This document shows positions 53,870 through 63,863 of a DNA stretch of 64,000 nt, piece after piece. The notes under the pieces were generated by a model that saw only the letters and a program-made list of their open reading frames with translations, was not told the origin of the DNA and did no database searches. Both the position numbers and the translations under genes were made by a program. The number at the start of each line of letters is the position of its first letter. The first letter of the stretch is position 1. The DNA lies in contig NZ_CP154262.1 of NCBI RefSeq assembly GCF_039529835.1, positions 3,534,001 through 3,598,000 of the forward strand, written 5' to 3'. The stretch comes from Arthrobacter sp. TMP15. Lineage in GTDB: Bacteria; Actinomycetota; Actinomycetes; Actinomycetales; Micrococcaceae.

Positions 53870-55738
53870 ATGTCTAACGATAAACGGGTCCACATCCCGC
53901 CGAAACCTGCAGCAGCCCCGCGTGTGGCTGCACCTCCCGCCACACAGACCCATCCCATCGCCAGCACCACAAGTCTGCGCCAAATACCGCCGGCCGTCCC
54001 CGGTCCAGGTGCAGCCGGTCCAGGTTCGGCCGGTCCAAGTGCAGCCGGATCAGGTGCGGCTGCAGCCGCTGACAAGGCGCCCACTTCCGGTGCACTTGCA
54101 CCCAGTAGTGCCAGATCCAGCGCCACCATGGCTATTGGCACACTGGCATCACGCATTTTGGGCTTTATCAAGGCGATTGTGCTCGGTATAGCCATTGCCA
54201 ATACGGCCATCGGATCGATCTTTGAGGGTTCCAACTACATCCCGAACCTGATCTTCCTACTTCTTGCGGGCGGCGTGTTCAATGCCGTGCTGATTCCACA
54301 GATCGCAAAGGCGAGCAAACAGCCGGACAACGGCGCCGACTTTATCTCGCGGCTGCTGACCCTGGGAATTGTGGGCCTGCTGGCAATCACCGCCATCGTG
54401 ATAGTACTGGTGGCTCCCATCTTTGGCCTTTTCACGTCTTTCAGTGGAGAGAATTTGCAACTTGCCATCACCTTTGGCTTGTTCCTCTTACCTCAAATCT
54501 TCTTCTACGGCCTGTTTTCGCTGTTGGGTCAGGTCCTTAACGCCCATAATGCCTTCAAGGCTTATGCTTGGGCCCCTGTGCTGAACAACGTTGTGGCTAT
54601 CGCGGGGCTACTGGTGTTCGTTGCTGTTTCTGGCAGTGCCGCCTCCACTGCGCATACAGTGGCGAACTGGACTATTGGGCAGACATGGCTCCTGGCCGGA
54701 ACTGCCACATTGGGCATCGCTGTGCAATCTGCCGTGCTGATCATTCCTGTCCAACGCCTCGGCCTCAAATTGCGTCCAAAGTTTGGTTGGCGGGGCACCG
54801 GTCTGGGCGCCACGGCTAAAGTTGCTGGTTGGACCATGGGCACCATGATCATTGGCAACCTCAGTTTCCTCATCATCCTCAGAGTTGCCACGATCCCCCT
54901 TGGTGGCAGCACCGGTGGAAACGCGAGCATACCGGATGTTTTGGTTTTGAACCGCGCCACCGAGTTGTACATCATGCCTCACTCGATCATCGCTTTATCG
55001 ATTGCCACTGTCATGTTCACAGCCATGTCTCATGCGGCTGCCCGGAAGGATTTATCCGGTTTGCGCACTTCATTGGCTGGAGCCTTGAGAACCACGGGTA
55101 TGGCCACTGTTTTTGCCGGTGTTGCACTGGTGGTGCTTTCAGGCCCTATGGGCATGCTCTTCAGTGGTAATTCACAAACTGTGGGTCGTTTCGTGGCAAT
55201 TACGCTGGCAATTCTGGCTATTGGAGCACCGTTCTACAGCATCAATTTTATCCTCAACAGGGTCTTCTACGCACAGGAAGACGCCCGCACACCGTTCTTC
55301 ATCCAATGCATCATGGTTGGGCTGGGACTGACCACTGCTCTACTAGCGAGTCTGTTGCCGCACGAGTGGATTATTTTCGGTCTGGCGGCCAGCTATACCC
55401 TCAGCAACGTAGTGGCCCCGATCGTCAGCCACTTCTTCCTGACGCGAAAGCTTGGCAACTATGGTGGTGGGCTTATTCTGCGAGCACATATGCGCTTCCT
55501 CGTCGCTGCCCTAGCATCCGGAATTGCCGGAGAACTAATGTTGCGTCTCTTTGGCAGTGCCTCTGATGAAGGCTTCATGTGGTCCTCTATAACCGCTTCA
55601 GCGCTTACCTTGGCTATTGTGGGGACGGTCATGGCCGTCATTTACATTGTGATTCTCAAACGCCTGCGCGTGCGTGAAATAGATGCCCTATTGAACCCTC
55701 TGCTTGCGAAAGTGCGGAGTCGCTTGCGGACCAAATAA
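53870..55738 (+). CDS. murJ: Lipid II flippase MurJ
   Basis: A 622-residue membrane protein of the MurJ/MviN family that flips lipid II across the membrane for peptidoglycan synthesis. About 14 hydrophobic segments follow a disordered Pro/Ala-rich N-terminal extension (residues 1-80) with GPGAAGPG/SAGPSAAG repeats. LNRVFYAQEDARTPFF near the third quarter is the family hallmark. In mycobacteria MurJ is fused to a pseudokinase; here that part is a separate next gene. Confidence 0.93.
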   Translation: MSNDKRVHIPPKPAAAPRVAAPPATQTHPIASTTSLRQIPPAVPGPGAAGPGSAGPSAAGSGAAAAADKAPTSGALAPSSARSSATMAIGTLASRILGFIKAIVLGIAIANTAIGSIFEGSNYIPNLIFLLLAGGVFNAVLIPQIAKASKQPDNGADFISRLLTLGIVGLLAITAIVIVLVAPIFGLFTSFSGENLQLAITFGLFLLPQIFFYGLFSLLGQVLNAHNAFKAYAWAPVLNNVVAIAGLLVFVAVSGSAASTAHTVANWTIGQTWLLAGTATLGIAVQSAVLIIPVQRLGLKLRPKFGWRGTGLGATAKVAGWTMGTMIIGNLSFLIILRVATIPLGGSTGGNASIPDVLVLNRATELYIMPHSIIALSIATVMFTAMSHAAARKDLSGLRTSLAGALRTTGMATVFAGVALVVLSGPMGMLFSGNSQTVGRFVAITLAILAIGAPFYSINFILNRVFYAQEDARTPFFIQCIMVGLGLTTALLASLLPHEWIIFGLAASYTLSNVVAPIVSHFFLTRKLGNYGGGLILRAHMRFLVAALASGIAGELMLRLFGSASDEGFMWSSITASALTLAIVGTVMAVIYIVILKRLRVREIDALLNPLLAKVRSRLRTK

Positions 55739-55872
55739 GCTCATTTACAAATGGCTGCTCACGTTCAGCCCGGCAACCATGGAACTTGGCGTGTTTTCCG
55801 ATAGAATCAGTCAATTATGGCTTCGTGCGGACAACACGCACAGGCCACCATGCATGTAATGAGGAGGAATTG

Positions 55873-57273
55873 GTGCCACAACCCGTTGATGTGGGCTCCA
55901 TCCTTGGCGGCCGCTACAAGGTGACCGGCCGTATCTTGGCTTCCGCCGAGAACGACGTCATTTTAGATGGCCTAGACCAGGTATTGAACCGACCAGTCAG
56001 TATACTTGTGTCTGCTGTCGAAAATTCCCAAAATCTAACCCAAAGCGCCCGTGAAGTTGCAACCGGAGTAAGGGTTTCCAAGGTTTCCATTCTGGACATG
56101 GGAGTTCAGGATGAGACAACCTACCTCATTGCGGCGCGCACCTCGCCCACGGACCTCCTTGATCTTGTAGTGCCCACTGATCCAAGCGAAGAGGTCTATC
56201 AGGAGCCGTTCTTCACCGACACTCTTGGCACTGAGATCTTCGGACAGTCTCGCGATGCCGCACCCGCCGGCGGCGCATACGTCTATGAGGACAACTCACC
56301 TGTCACGCCAGGACATCCGCTGCCAAAGGTGACCCGGAAAGCAGCTTCTGCACAAGCTCAGGCTCCGCAACCACAAGCACAGTCGGCTCAAGCACCTGAT
56401 GCAAGCGCCGCCGTCGTTCCTCCCACTGCTGCTCAGCAGCGGCAGTCACCCAATAAAGTAACGCTATGGGACGAGGATGACTACGGTTTCATCAACGAAG
56501 ACCACGAGCAAGATCTCGCGCAGACCCGCCGTCCTGGGACTTTTCCCGCGCAGTTGCGGGACGCCGGCGACGATTACGACGAGAACGAACTATTGGATGA
56601 AGAGGATGACGGTAACGCTCCCCGTACTGGCGGCCGCTGGTTAACAGGGGCAATCGTTGGCGTGCTTCTCATTGGCGCACTTATTTTTGCGGTCCAACAC
56701 ATCGGCACACTCTTTAACGATTCAAGCAACCAGGCGGCCGACACCAGCTCTTCGGCGCCATCGGAGCCAAGTGCGAACGAGAGCAAGCCAGCCGCTCCCG
56801 AGCAGCCCAAAACTGTTGCACCCGTGGTCCAGGGTCTCACCGATATCACAGCGTATGCTCCCGGTGTACAGAACTACGGCGAAACCTATTTCCCGCGCCT
56901 CAAGGATGCCATAGATGGCAATAAGGCCACTTATTGGCCCACTGTGGAGTTTTCCAATGCCAATTTCGCTGGCATGACCGAAGGTGTGAACCTGGTTGTG
57001 GCACTGGCTGCAGAGTCAACCATCAGCTCAGTGACCATTAACCAACTTGCCGGCTCTGGGGGCCAGTTCAACATCCTGACCAACAGCAAGCCCGAACTTG
57101 ACGGCGCGACCAAGATTGGCAGCGGCTCATTTAGCGCGCCGGACTTCACCTTTTCGGCCGCCCCCGGGGTCAAAGCCAAATATGTGATCATCAGTTTCAC
57201 GGAGTTGCCAAAACTCCAGCCCTTTGTCACGTATCCCTATGGTTTGAAAATCACCGAAATAAGCGTCAAATAG
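55873..57273 (+). CDS. MurJ-associated pseudokinase-like membrane protein
   Basis: A 466-residue protein. Residues about 8-105 resemble the degenerate kinase domain linked to actinobacterial MurJ (VGSILGGRYKVTGRILASAENDVILDGLDQVLNRPVSILV, then TYLIAARTSPTDLLDLV) but have no kinase catalytic loop. A long Ala/Gln/Asp-rich linker follows, then one membrane segment (about 256-280), and an extracytoplasmic discoidin-like domain (about 325-466, DAIDGNKATYWPTVEF). The GTG start has GAGGAGG upstream. Likely a scaffold regulating MurJ, as the fused pseudokinase does with FhaA in mycobacteria. Confidence 0.8.
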   Translation: MPQPVDVGSILGGRYKVTGRILASAENDVILDGLDQVLNRPVSILVSAVENSQNLTQSAREVATGVRVSKVSILDMGVQDETTYLIAARTSPTDLLDLVVPTDPSEEVYQEPFFTDTLGTEIFGQSRDAAPAGGAYVYEDNSPVTPGHPLPKVTRKAASAQAQAPQPQAQSAQAPDASAAVVPPTAAQQRQSPNKVTLWDEDDYGFINEDHEQDLAQTRRPGTFPAQLRDAGDDYDENELLDEEDDGNAPRTGGRWLTGAIVGVLLIGALIFAVQHIGTLFNDSSNQAADTSSSAPSEPSANESKPAAPEQPKTVAPVVQGLTDITAYAPGVQNYGETYFPRLKDAIDGNKATYWPTVEFSNANFAGMTEGVNLVVALAAESTISSVTINQLAGSGGQFNILTNSKPELDGATKIGSGSFSAPDFTFSAAPGVKAKYVIISFTELPKLQPFVTYPYGLKITEISVK

Positions 57274-57302
57274 CTTGACCTAGTTCCGCCAGAGTGCGTG
57301 GT

Positions 57303-57328
57303 GGAATAACCGACTTCAATCGTCGGTT
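57303..57328 (+). promoter_or_regulatory. SigR/SigH-type promoter of trxBA
   Basis: GGAATA at 57303-57308 and GTT at 57326-57328, with exactly 18 bases between GGAAT and GTT, match the consensus of disulfide-stress sigma factors SigR (Streptomyces) and SigH (Mycobacterium). An inverted repeat AACCGAC/GTCGGTT lies between the elements. The predicted start near 57335 would leave a leader of about 65 bases before the trxB GTG. Thioredoxin genes are classical targets of these sigma factors. Confidence 0.75.
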
Positions 57329-57398
57329 GTGAATACCGAAGGCATAATTGTTACGCCATTATGCGGTTCAGTCAATGAAGGAAGAGGAACACTCACCC

Positions 57399-58355
57399 GT
57401 GAGCACGCAAGCCACCCCCGCAAGCGACATCCGTGATGTCATCATCGTAGGATCTGGTCCCGCAGGCTACACCGCCGCAATTTACACGGCACGTGCGGAC
57501 CTCAAACCCCTCATGATCGCCGGTTCTGTCACGGCAGGTGGCGAACTCATGAACACCACCGATGTTGAGAACTTTCCCGGTTTCCCTGACGGCATTATGG
57601 GCCCGGAACTGATGGACAATCTGGGACAGCAGGCTGAAAAGTTTGGTACCGAAGTGATGTACGACGACGTCACTTCAGTTCAGCTTGAGGGTGCTGTTAA
57701 GACTGTCACCTTGGCCGACGGCCAAGAGTTCAAGGCTCGGACAGTGATCATTTCCACCGGTTCAGCGTACCGTGAACTGGGAGTGGAGGGCGAGAAGCGC
57801 CTGGTTGGTCATGGCGTAAGCTCGTGCGCCACCTGTGATGGCTTTTTCTTCAAAGGCCACGATATCGCCGTCATTGGCGGTGGTGACTCAGCCATGGAGG
57901 AAGCAATATTCCTGACCAAGTTCGCTGAATCAGTCACGGTCGTTCACCGCCGCGACACACTACGGGCCTCCAAAATCATGGCTGACAGAGCATTGGACCA
58001 CCCGAAGATCAAGTTTATTTGGGATTCCGAAGTTGTTGGCATTGATGGCGACGCCAAGGTCAGCGGCATCCGGTTAAATAACCTAGTGACCGGTGAGAAG
58101 AGCGGACTCGCTGTGACGGGAGTTTTTGTTGCTATCGGCAACGATCCCCGAGTCGATCTCGTCAAAGGCGTTCTCGATCTGGCGGCCACAGGGACCATCG
58201 CAGTTGAGGGCCGCTCATCCAAGACGAGCCTTCCGGGCGTTTTCGCTGCTGGAGATGTCGTTGACCCAACCTACCGTCAGGCCATCACCGCGGCCGGCTC
58301 GGGATGTGTGGCCGCACTGGATGTTGAGCACTTCCTAGCCGATCAGAATTCCTAA
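57399..58355 (+). CDS. trxB: Thioredoxin reductase
   Basis: A 318-residue flavoprotein that reduces thioredoxin with NADPH. The FAD motif [14 protein letters not shown] is at about 15-28, the redox pair CATC at 143-146, the NADPH motif [12 protein letters not shown] follows, and the C-terminal FAD motif reads [16 protein letters not shown]. The GTG at 57399 gives the usual N-terminus, with GGAAGAGG upstream. It stands 16 bp before trxA. Confidence 0.97.
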   Translation: MSTQATPASDIRDVIIVGSGPAGYTAAIYTARADLKPLMIAGSVTAGGELMNTTDVENFPGFPDGIMGPELMDNLGQQAEKFGTEVMYDDVTSVQLEGAVKTVTLADGQEFKARTVIISTGSAYRELGVEGEKRLVGHGVSSCATCDGFFFKGHDIAVIGGGDSAMEEAIFLTKFAESVTVVHRRDTLRASKIMADRALDHPKIKFIWDSEVVGIDGDAKVSGIRLNNLVTGEKSGLAVTGVFVAIGNDPRVDLVKGVLDLAATGTIAVEGRSSKTSLPGVFAAGDVVDPTYRQAITAAGSGCVAALDVEHFLADQNS

Positions 58356-58371
58356 GAGAGAGTAGTTCACC

Positions 58372-58698
58372 ATGAGCAATGCTAAAAGCGCAACAGATGC
58401 AACGTTTACAGATGCAGTCCTGAATTCAGAGAAGCCTGTCATTGTGGACTTCTGGGCAGAATGGTGCGGGCCCTGCCGCAAGCTTGGTCCCATCCTGGAC
58501 GAAATTTCCGTCGAATACGCAGACAAGGTTGAGGTGGTCAAGGTTGATGTAGATGCCAACCCGGCGATCTCGGCAAAGTACGGGATTACGTCAATCCCTG
58601 CCGTGTACCTGTTCAAGGGTGGTGAAGTCCAAAGTACCGTTATCGGCGCTCGGCCGAAGCAGTACTTCGAAAAGGAATTCGCGGACTTCCTCAAGTAG
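58372..58698 (+). CDS. trxA: Thioredoxin
   Basis: A 108-residue thioredoxin with the active site WCGPC (C32, C35) in FWAEWCGPCRKLGP and the cis-proline in TSIPAVYLFKGG. It is reduced by the adjacent TrxB and reduces cytoplasmic disulfides. Last gene of the unit, followed by a strong hairpin. Confidence 0.97.
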   Translation: MSNAKSATDATFTDAVLNSEKPVIVDFWAEWCGPCRKLGPILDEISVEYADKVEVVKVDVDANPAISAKYGITSIPAVYLFKGGEVQSTVIGARPKQYFEKEFADFLK

Positions 58699-58710
58699 TA
58701 AGTTCCTTTT

Positions 58711-58750
58711 ATGTGTGTGGCCCGGACCTTGTCCGGGCCACACACATTTA
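58711..58750 (+). terminator. Strong hairpin after trxA
   Basis: A perfect 16-bp stem (58711-58726 with 58732-58747) around a 5-base loop, rich in GC at its base loop side, 12 bases after the trxA stop. Only TTTA follows, but TTTT precedes the stem. It very likely ends the trxBA transcript. Confidence 0.85.
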
Positions 58751-58863
58751 ACGCACTATAGCCGCTTCTCCCAGATTGATCCTAAGATCAGAATTTGAGT
58801 TCGGCTAACTGCAGAAATCAATCCGTAATCACCGAAATAATCTGCCATTCAGTCTTCTGACCG

Positions 58864-58877
58864 TTTCACGTGAAACG
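58864..58877. other. parS-like chromosome partition site
   Basis: A perfect 14-bp palindrome GTTTCACGTGAAAC, identical to the core of the bacterial parS consensus bound by ParB. Two more perfect copies and one degenerate copy lie within 5 kb downstream, the clustering expected next to oriC. Confidence 0.93.
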
Positions 58878-59015
58878 GATACCTCTTCCAACTACAAAGA
58901 AGTTGGCATCGCCCGTTGATGGAAAATCTCGATTTGAACGGGCAGGGTCGTTGAACTGTCAGTACATATAAACGACGAATATACATGTTGTCTAGTAATA
59001 CTAGAACATTGGGAC

Positions 59016-59021
59016 TATAAT
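59016..59021 (+). promoter_or_regulatory. -10 element for a leaderless DUF222-HNH transcript
   Basis: A consensus TATAAT ends seven bases before the A of the ATG at 59028, so transcription would start at or next to the start codon. No ribosome site exists. The -35 is unclear; TTGTCT at 58988 is spaced too far. Confidence 0.65.
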
Positions 59022-59027
59022 TGTGGT

Positions 59028-61247
59028 ATGGGTAGTTCAGTGAATTTCCCGGCTGGTCGGGATGTTTCCTCCACCACAATGGGTGTGGCGGATTTCATTG
59101 CTGGGCTAGTTCTTCCCGTGATCGGGCCGCTGGCTAATGATATTGCTGCGATGGTGTCACTGCCAGACTTCCCGGGTCCTAACGGTGATCTCAGGACTAC
59201 TGCTTCTGAGGCTGGGGTTGCTGATGGTGTTGTGGTGGGTGGAGCGTTACCGACTTCGCGTTTAGGGTGTGTGCGGGCGTTAATGGATGAGTGCACCGCG
59301 GCTATCGAAGCCCTACGCGTGCATCAAAATCAATGTGCAGCTCTTGCCGCTGTTTTAATGGAGCGTCTTTCTTGTGCTGGCGGCCTTGAAGGGAGCATCC
59401 TTGCCTTTGATGCGTTCCAGCGTGAAGGGTCCATGTCCGGGATCCGTGCTGAGGTAGCCGGGGTTTTACAGATCCCTGAGGGTGTGGCTGGGGAGTTAAT
59501 GACTCATTCGCGCACGCTCGTGCGGGAGTTGCCAGGCACTCTCTCATGCATGAGTACGGGCGCTTTAGGCTGGGACTATGCGGTCATTATTGCCCAGGAA
59601 ACAGCCTTGGTCCGTCAAAGCGGTGTCCCTGCGGCTGCGGTTGACGCTCTAGAGCAGGTCTTACTCGGCAAAGCCGAAGACTGCACGGTCTCTAGCTTCC
59701 GTGAAAAAGCCAGACGGCAACGTGAACGTCTCTATCCTGAAACGATCACTGCCCGCACCAGACGCGCCTTGAGCGATAGGTATTTACGAGTCAATCGTGG
59801 CCACGACGGAATGTCCTGGCTCAGCCTGTATGGCCCAGCACCAACTCTGGAAGGAATCTGGAGTCAATGCACCCTCACTGCTCAAAGCGCCCAAGGCCCC
59901 CATGAAACCCGGACCCTGACCCAACTCCGTGCCGATATTGCAGCGTCCCTGCTACTGAATCAAAGCATGGCCCAAAACCACATCCACAGCCCCGCCCCAC
60001 CCATGCAACCCGATGCGAGCGAAGATAGTGCTGAAATGTCTGAGCATCAGGGAATACCAGGGTGTGATGAAATATCCGGCTGTGTTCAAATATCCGGCTG
60101 TGGTGAGTCGTGGTTTTCAACCCTCGACTCCGAACCGCACAGGGACCAGGAAGACAGGGACCAGGAAGACCTTACAGCTGATGAAGGATCATGGCGGGTA
60201 GATCCTCAGCTAATCCCGGTCTTTGATGATCCGCACTACACCGATCCAGGATTCAAAGACCCTGATATCCGCAATGATCCACAGTGGGACCCCACAGCCC
60301 GACCACCAACCCTTACCCCACCACCAGACCCACCATCCGGCTCACCATCCGGCTCACCATCCGGCTCACCATCTGGCTCATCATCACAGACTACCGATGA
60401 CCATCATCGGGGGCACCGTCGGGGCAATCACAGCGGCGCTGCCGGCGAGGGTAGTGGGGTTGTTATGGAGGAGGTATGGCCGCCGTTGCCGCAGGTGACA
60501 CCGGTGTTACTGATACCTGTGTTGTCGTTGCTGGGCGCTACACAGGATCCTGCGTGGCTTGAAGGGGCTGGTCCTATCAGTATGGAAGTCGCCCGGCGAC
60601 TAACGCAGGGATCGAAGTCCCTGTTACGGGTTCTGGTAGACCCGGTCAGTAACGAGCCCTTAGACGCTGCCCCGCAGCGCTACCGAATCAGTAAAGCGAT
60701 GCGGACTATGCTGGCGATCAGGGATGAATACTGCCAATTTCCGGGTTGTTTAGCCAGAGCAAGTAACTGCCAGATTGACCACATCAAGAAATTTGCTCAC
60801 GGTGGCAGATCTATCTTCAATAACTTAGAGACTCTCTGTCATCACCATCATCTCCTGAAACACTTCAAGGACGATCGGACCCGCAATGGTGCTTGCCGCA
60901 CCGATCAATCACCCCAACGGAAAGCGATGAAACTTCGCGGCTGGACACCCACGAACATACAGGGCCGTATTGCCTGGACCTCACCGAGTGGACGGTACTA
61001 CCCACCCGCCACCCACGAGGACCACGCACCGAGCTACCCGAAATGGTTGAAAAAACACCTCGAGACCGAAGACCGCAACGCCCTAGAGGACCACGAAGAA
61101 GCACGCATCCAGAACATGGACCAAGCAAACCCCTACTCCACACCCCTACCAACACCACCACCAGGAACATATCCCTGCGCCGAAGACGAAGAAACCCTCA
61201 ACGAACAAACACTCAACCACTACCTCGCCCACCACAACACAACCTAA
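59028..61247 (+). CDS. DUF222 / HNH endonuclease domain protein (13E12-like)
   Basis: A 739-residue protein of the actinobacterial 13E12-repeat family. Residues about 80-310 contain the DUF222 helical domain (EALRVHQNQCAALAAVLMERL, VAGELMTHSRTLVRELPGTLSCMSTGALGWDYAVIIAQE). An acidic, repeat-rich hinge follows (about 320-480). The HNH part (about 565-625) reads DEYCQFPGCLARASNCQIDHIKKFAHGGRS, then NNLETLCHHHHLLKHF. This family is abundant and mobile-like in Arthrobacter. Its place between parS sites and trxA suggests an insertion into the origin region. No ribosome site; start fits a leaderless message. Confidence 0.93.
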   Translation: MGSSVNFPAGRDVSSTTMGVADFIAGLVLPVIGPLANDIAAMVSLPDFPGPNGDLRTTASEAGVADGVVVGGALPTSRLGCVRALMDECTAAIEALRVHQNQCAALAAVLMERLSCAGGLEGSILAFDAFQREGSMSGIRAEVAGVLQIPEGVAGELMTHSRTLVRELPGTLSCMSTGALGWDYAVIIAQETALVRQSGVPAAAVDALEQVLLGKAEDCTVSSFREKARRQRERLYPETITARTRRALSDRYLRVNRGHDGMSWLSLYGPAPTLEGIWSQCTLTAQSAQGPHETRTLTQLRADIAASLLLNQSMAQNHIHSPAPPMQPDASEDSAEMSEHQGIPGCDEISGCVQISGCGESWFSTLDSEPHRDQEDRDQEDLTADEGSWRVDPQLIPVFDDPHYTDPGFKDPDIRNDPQWDPTARPPTLTPPPDPPSGSPSGSPSGSPSGSSSQTTDDHHRGHRRGNHSGAAGEGSGVVMEEVWPPLPQVTPVLLIPVLSLLGATQDPAWLEGAGPISMEVARRLTQGSKSLLRVLVDPVSNEPLDAAPQRYRISKAMRTMLAIRDEYCQFPGCLARASNCQIDHIKKFAHGGRSIFNNLETLCHHHHLLKHFKDDRTRNGACRTDQSPQRKAMKLRGWTPTNIQGRIAWTSPSGRYYPPATHEDHAPSYPKWLKKHLETEDRNALEDHEEARIQNMDQANPYSTPLPTPPPGTYPCAEDEETLNEQTLNHYLAHHNTT
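60072..60380. repeat. Tandem repeats in the DUF222-HNH hinge
   Basis: Three separate in-frame repeats: AAATATCCGGCTGTG twice with an 18-bp period from about 60072; a 15-bp unit AGGGACCAGGAAGAC twice (60141-60155, 60156-60170); and the 12-bp unit CCATCCGGCTCA four times (60333-60380, last copy with one change). They encode ISGC, DQED and SGSP-type repeats in the flexible hinge. Confidence 0.85.
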
Positions 61248-62510
61248 ACACGGCCCTCAAAAGCGGTATGTGGCAACTAGTTTCTGGATACGTGGGTCTG
61301 CCTGAGTGTAGGGTTGCTCGTTACCTCGGCTCGGCTAACCGTTGACTCTGGGATTCTTAGAATCTGCGTACCAAGATGCCCGTCATGAGTTCTATGCCTC
61401 GAAGTTGCGCTCCCCAGTATTGGCCAATACTGCAGGTTGAGTGATTTACACGAGGTTTCCTCGAGCGTCTGTGTTCCGCTCAACTCTTGTTTCGGTGAAT
61501 AAGTGGTTGTTATTTTGGCTTATGGGGATGCTGACTCACGGATCGACGAGGCTCAACTAAAGTGCTCGCGAAATGTGGTGGGTGGCTAATTTGAACAATA
61601 TTCGCGAAACCTCTCACGCATGCTCGGGTGCTTTGGTGTCTTGGAGTGATGTTCGGGTTGACGTTGTCTCCGCGCACGTAAATCACGAAGGAGTAGCCGG
61701 AGTGTATTCTCAGGCTTCAAGGACGCTAAGACTGAACTACTTGACCGGTTGATGGTTGAGGGCGGATGGTCTGGTGCGAATGCCCGTCGGGAGCTCAGGC
61801 GTTCCCTCCAGCGCGTCGACCTACCCTTACTGTGGTCCGCAGGCCGAGCCCACCTGCGCATGGCTATTAGACGGTCAAGGACCATCAGCAAGTCTTGGTC
61901 GTTGCCGGGCAGCCGTGCAGGAAGTACCTTGTATCGGTTGTAGGCGCCACGCCGGCCAACATGGAGCCCTTATCTCCGGACTGGTTCTTTCACCAAAGCA
62001 GGGTCCTGTTGCAGCGCTGCCGTGCATGCCCATCTGCGGGGCATGGGCACGGCAACGATCCACTTACCAGGTGGACCACTAACCGGGCGATCAAGAGTAA
62101 AGCCGCTAAATGTAGCGTCGCGGCAATGGATGATATGTAGTAGGAATTTCAGACTCCGATCAAACACTGTCATAGAGATAATGGGTCTGAATTCCTTAGC
62201 AAACCCGTCATTGACTGGTGAATTTCCCATAATATTCGTGTGGCGCGGTCCAAGTCCTAGCAGTCCGACGACAACCGATTTGTTAAGCAAAAAAATTGCG
62301 CCAGCGTAAGTCGCTCTGTGTACAATTCTTGCTACGACACTGATACTGGACTTCGCCTATTCAACGATCTCTGGCTCATGGGGAAGTGTGTAAGAACCTG
62401 TTCCTGCCGACTCAGAGACTCACCGAATGCAACATCCGTGGCAAGAAAGAGCCGGTGCGCAGCGACGAGACCCCCCGCCCAGCGGATCAAGGACACAGGA
62501 TCTCGCTTGA

Positions 62511-62708
62511 CCCACACACCAACACATAGGCGGGCTCTACGCCATCCTCGACCTGGCCGATTTAACGAACCGGATCAACGAGATCCAGCAACGACTCAAT
62601 CCAGCCGCCGAGGCCAAGGCATACTCCCAGGCGCCCCGCATCCTGACCCATTTCGCGAGCACAATAGATGAGGCACGCGGTACTCGTATGTTGACCATGC
62701 TGACATGA
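62511..62708 (+). pseudogene. Possible decayed coding fragment
   Basis: A 65-codon open stretch without a start, reading GLYAILDLADLTNRINEIQQ and then a further helical-looking NPAAEAKAYSQAPRILTHF segment, with codon usage like real genes of the window. It ends with TGA at 62708. No family recognised. It could be the tail of a lost gene carried in by the event that expanded this region. Confidence 0.3.
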
Positions 62709-63374
62709 GGCACCACGGGGTCGTTGCTCCTGCAGAGCCGGGTCGTTTGGAGTCACAACCACGCAGATAACGGTAGCTAATCGATACGATGGTGCAATAA
62801 TCCAGGCCCTCACATATGGCCAGTCAGCCTTTCGAATGCACCAGGCTCTTCTCTCCCTCTACGTGTTCGAGCAACCCAGCACCCAGCACAGATACTTCTC
62901 TTTCTTGGGCGCATAAACCAAGCGCGTCTGAACCGCTAGTGGTTCAGTTCCTGCAGCTGTACGCACGAATGTACAAAATACTGGCTGGTAGCGAGCTTAT
63001 TCTGCTGCTGAACATAGATCATGTGCAACACGTGTCCTCGATTAGTGCAGTGAGCAAACTTGCGGCCGGTTCACCGCGGGCAATCCGGCCTAGCCATACG
63101 CTCCTTGGCTTAATGGTGCAGAGCTGGTGGACGCTGCCATGGGAGCTACCCTGCAGTCGACAAGGCTTTCCCCGTGAACGCTGCAGGACAGGTGTTCCAG
63201 TGCGCAGTAGTAGTGGTCGGCTCTTCCTGGGGTCCTCTACTGCCTGCCTGAATCCGCCCGACTGGCATCTTTCCCGCCTGCCTCAGGACAGAATTCTACA
63301 ACAGTAGAACACCACGGACCATATTGCGGTGGTCCCCAGCCAACAGAAGCCGCCGCCTTCGCGCGTCAGGCTGC

Positions 63375-63388
63375 GTTTCACGTGAAAC
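63375..63388. other. parS-like chromosome partition site
   Basis: A second perfect copy of GTTTCACGTGAAAC in the gene-poor region. Spacing from the first copy is about 4.5 kb, within the range ParB spreads. Confidence 0.93.
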
Positions 63389-63815
63389 CTATTGTGATCT
63401 TTAGAGTGCCGAGATTGTGGGTCTTCCCTGTTCAAGACGATCACCACTCCTCTGATTGGATCGATTTTGGGTGTAGTGAAACGCTCAATTGGTGGTATTT
63501 CAACGGAAACGCTGTCCCTGTCTACTGTGACCTGTCGCCTCAGCGACTTGACGGTACGCGTGATGTACTTGGACCAGGCCATTCCATAGTCGATGGAACC
63601 ACACATATGCGCCGCCAACAGCGGGAGAATGTATGATTGCCCTTGCCTACTGCCCCCTGGATTATTGGCTACTTCTCTCAGTTGACCTCCAACGCTGAGG
63701 GTTGCCGGTAACTCGATTGGGCAGCGGCCCCAGCTATAGGCGCGATTTTTCCGCTCTGTGGCTTTTTATGTAGCTCGCCACGGAAACACGTTCTCTCGAA
63801 TTGCCAGTTCTTCGT

Positions 63816-63829
63816 GTTTCATGCGAAAC
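63816..63829. other. Degenerate parS-like site
   Basis: GTTTCATGCGAAAC differs from the perfect site at two central positions and is no longer fully palindromic. It lies 48 bases before the third perfect copy. It may be a weak ParB site or a decaying one. Confidence 0.45.
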
Positions 63830-63863
63830 GGAGACTCAAAGAACACCTTTAGTGGCCTTGTTC

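Larger units (their letters stand above)
58751..59027. other. Intergenic region with a parS-like site
   Basis: No gene seen. It holds one perfect parS-like palindrome (58864-58877) and, at its end, the promoter of the DUF222-HNH gene. The region is AT-richer than its surroundings, as is usual near the origin. Confidence 0.6.

Noticed and set aside
55786-55872. Longer start for the pseudokinase-like protein
   Set aside because: The GTG at 55873 directly follows GAGGAGG and the upstream residues do not resemble the family.
61586-62290. Minus-strand open frames of about 100 codons
   Set aside because: Low-complexity basic sequence with no start signals; no transposase or other motif could be matched.
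62816-63307. 163-codon plus-strand open frame in the gene-poor region
   Set aside because: No ribosome site, odd amino-acid composition (Ser/Pro/Leu/Trp scattered), no family motif and unusual codon use; treated as chance.
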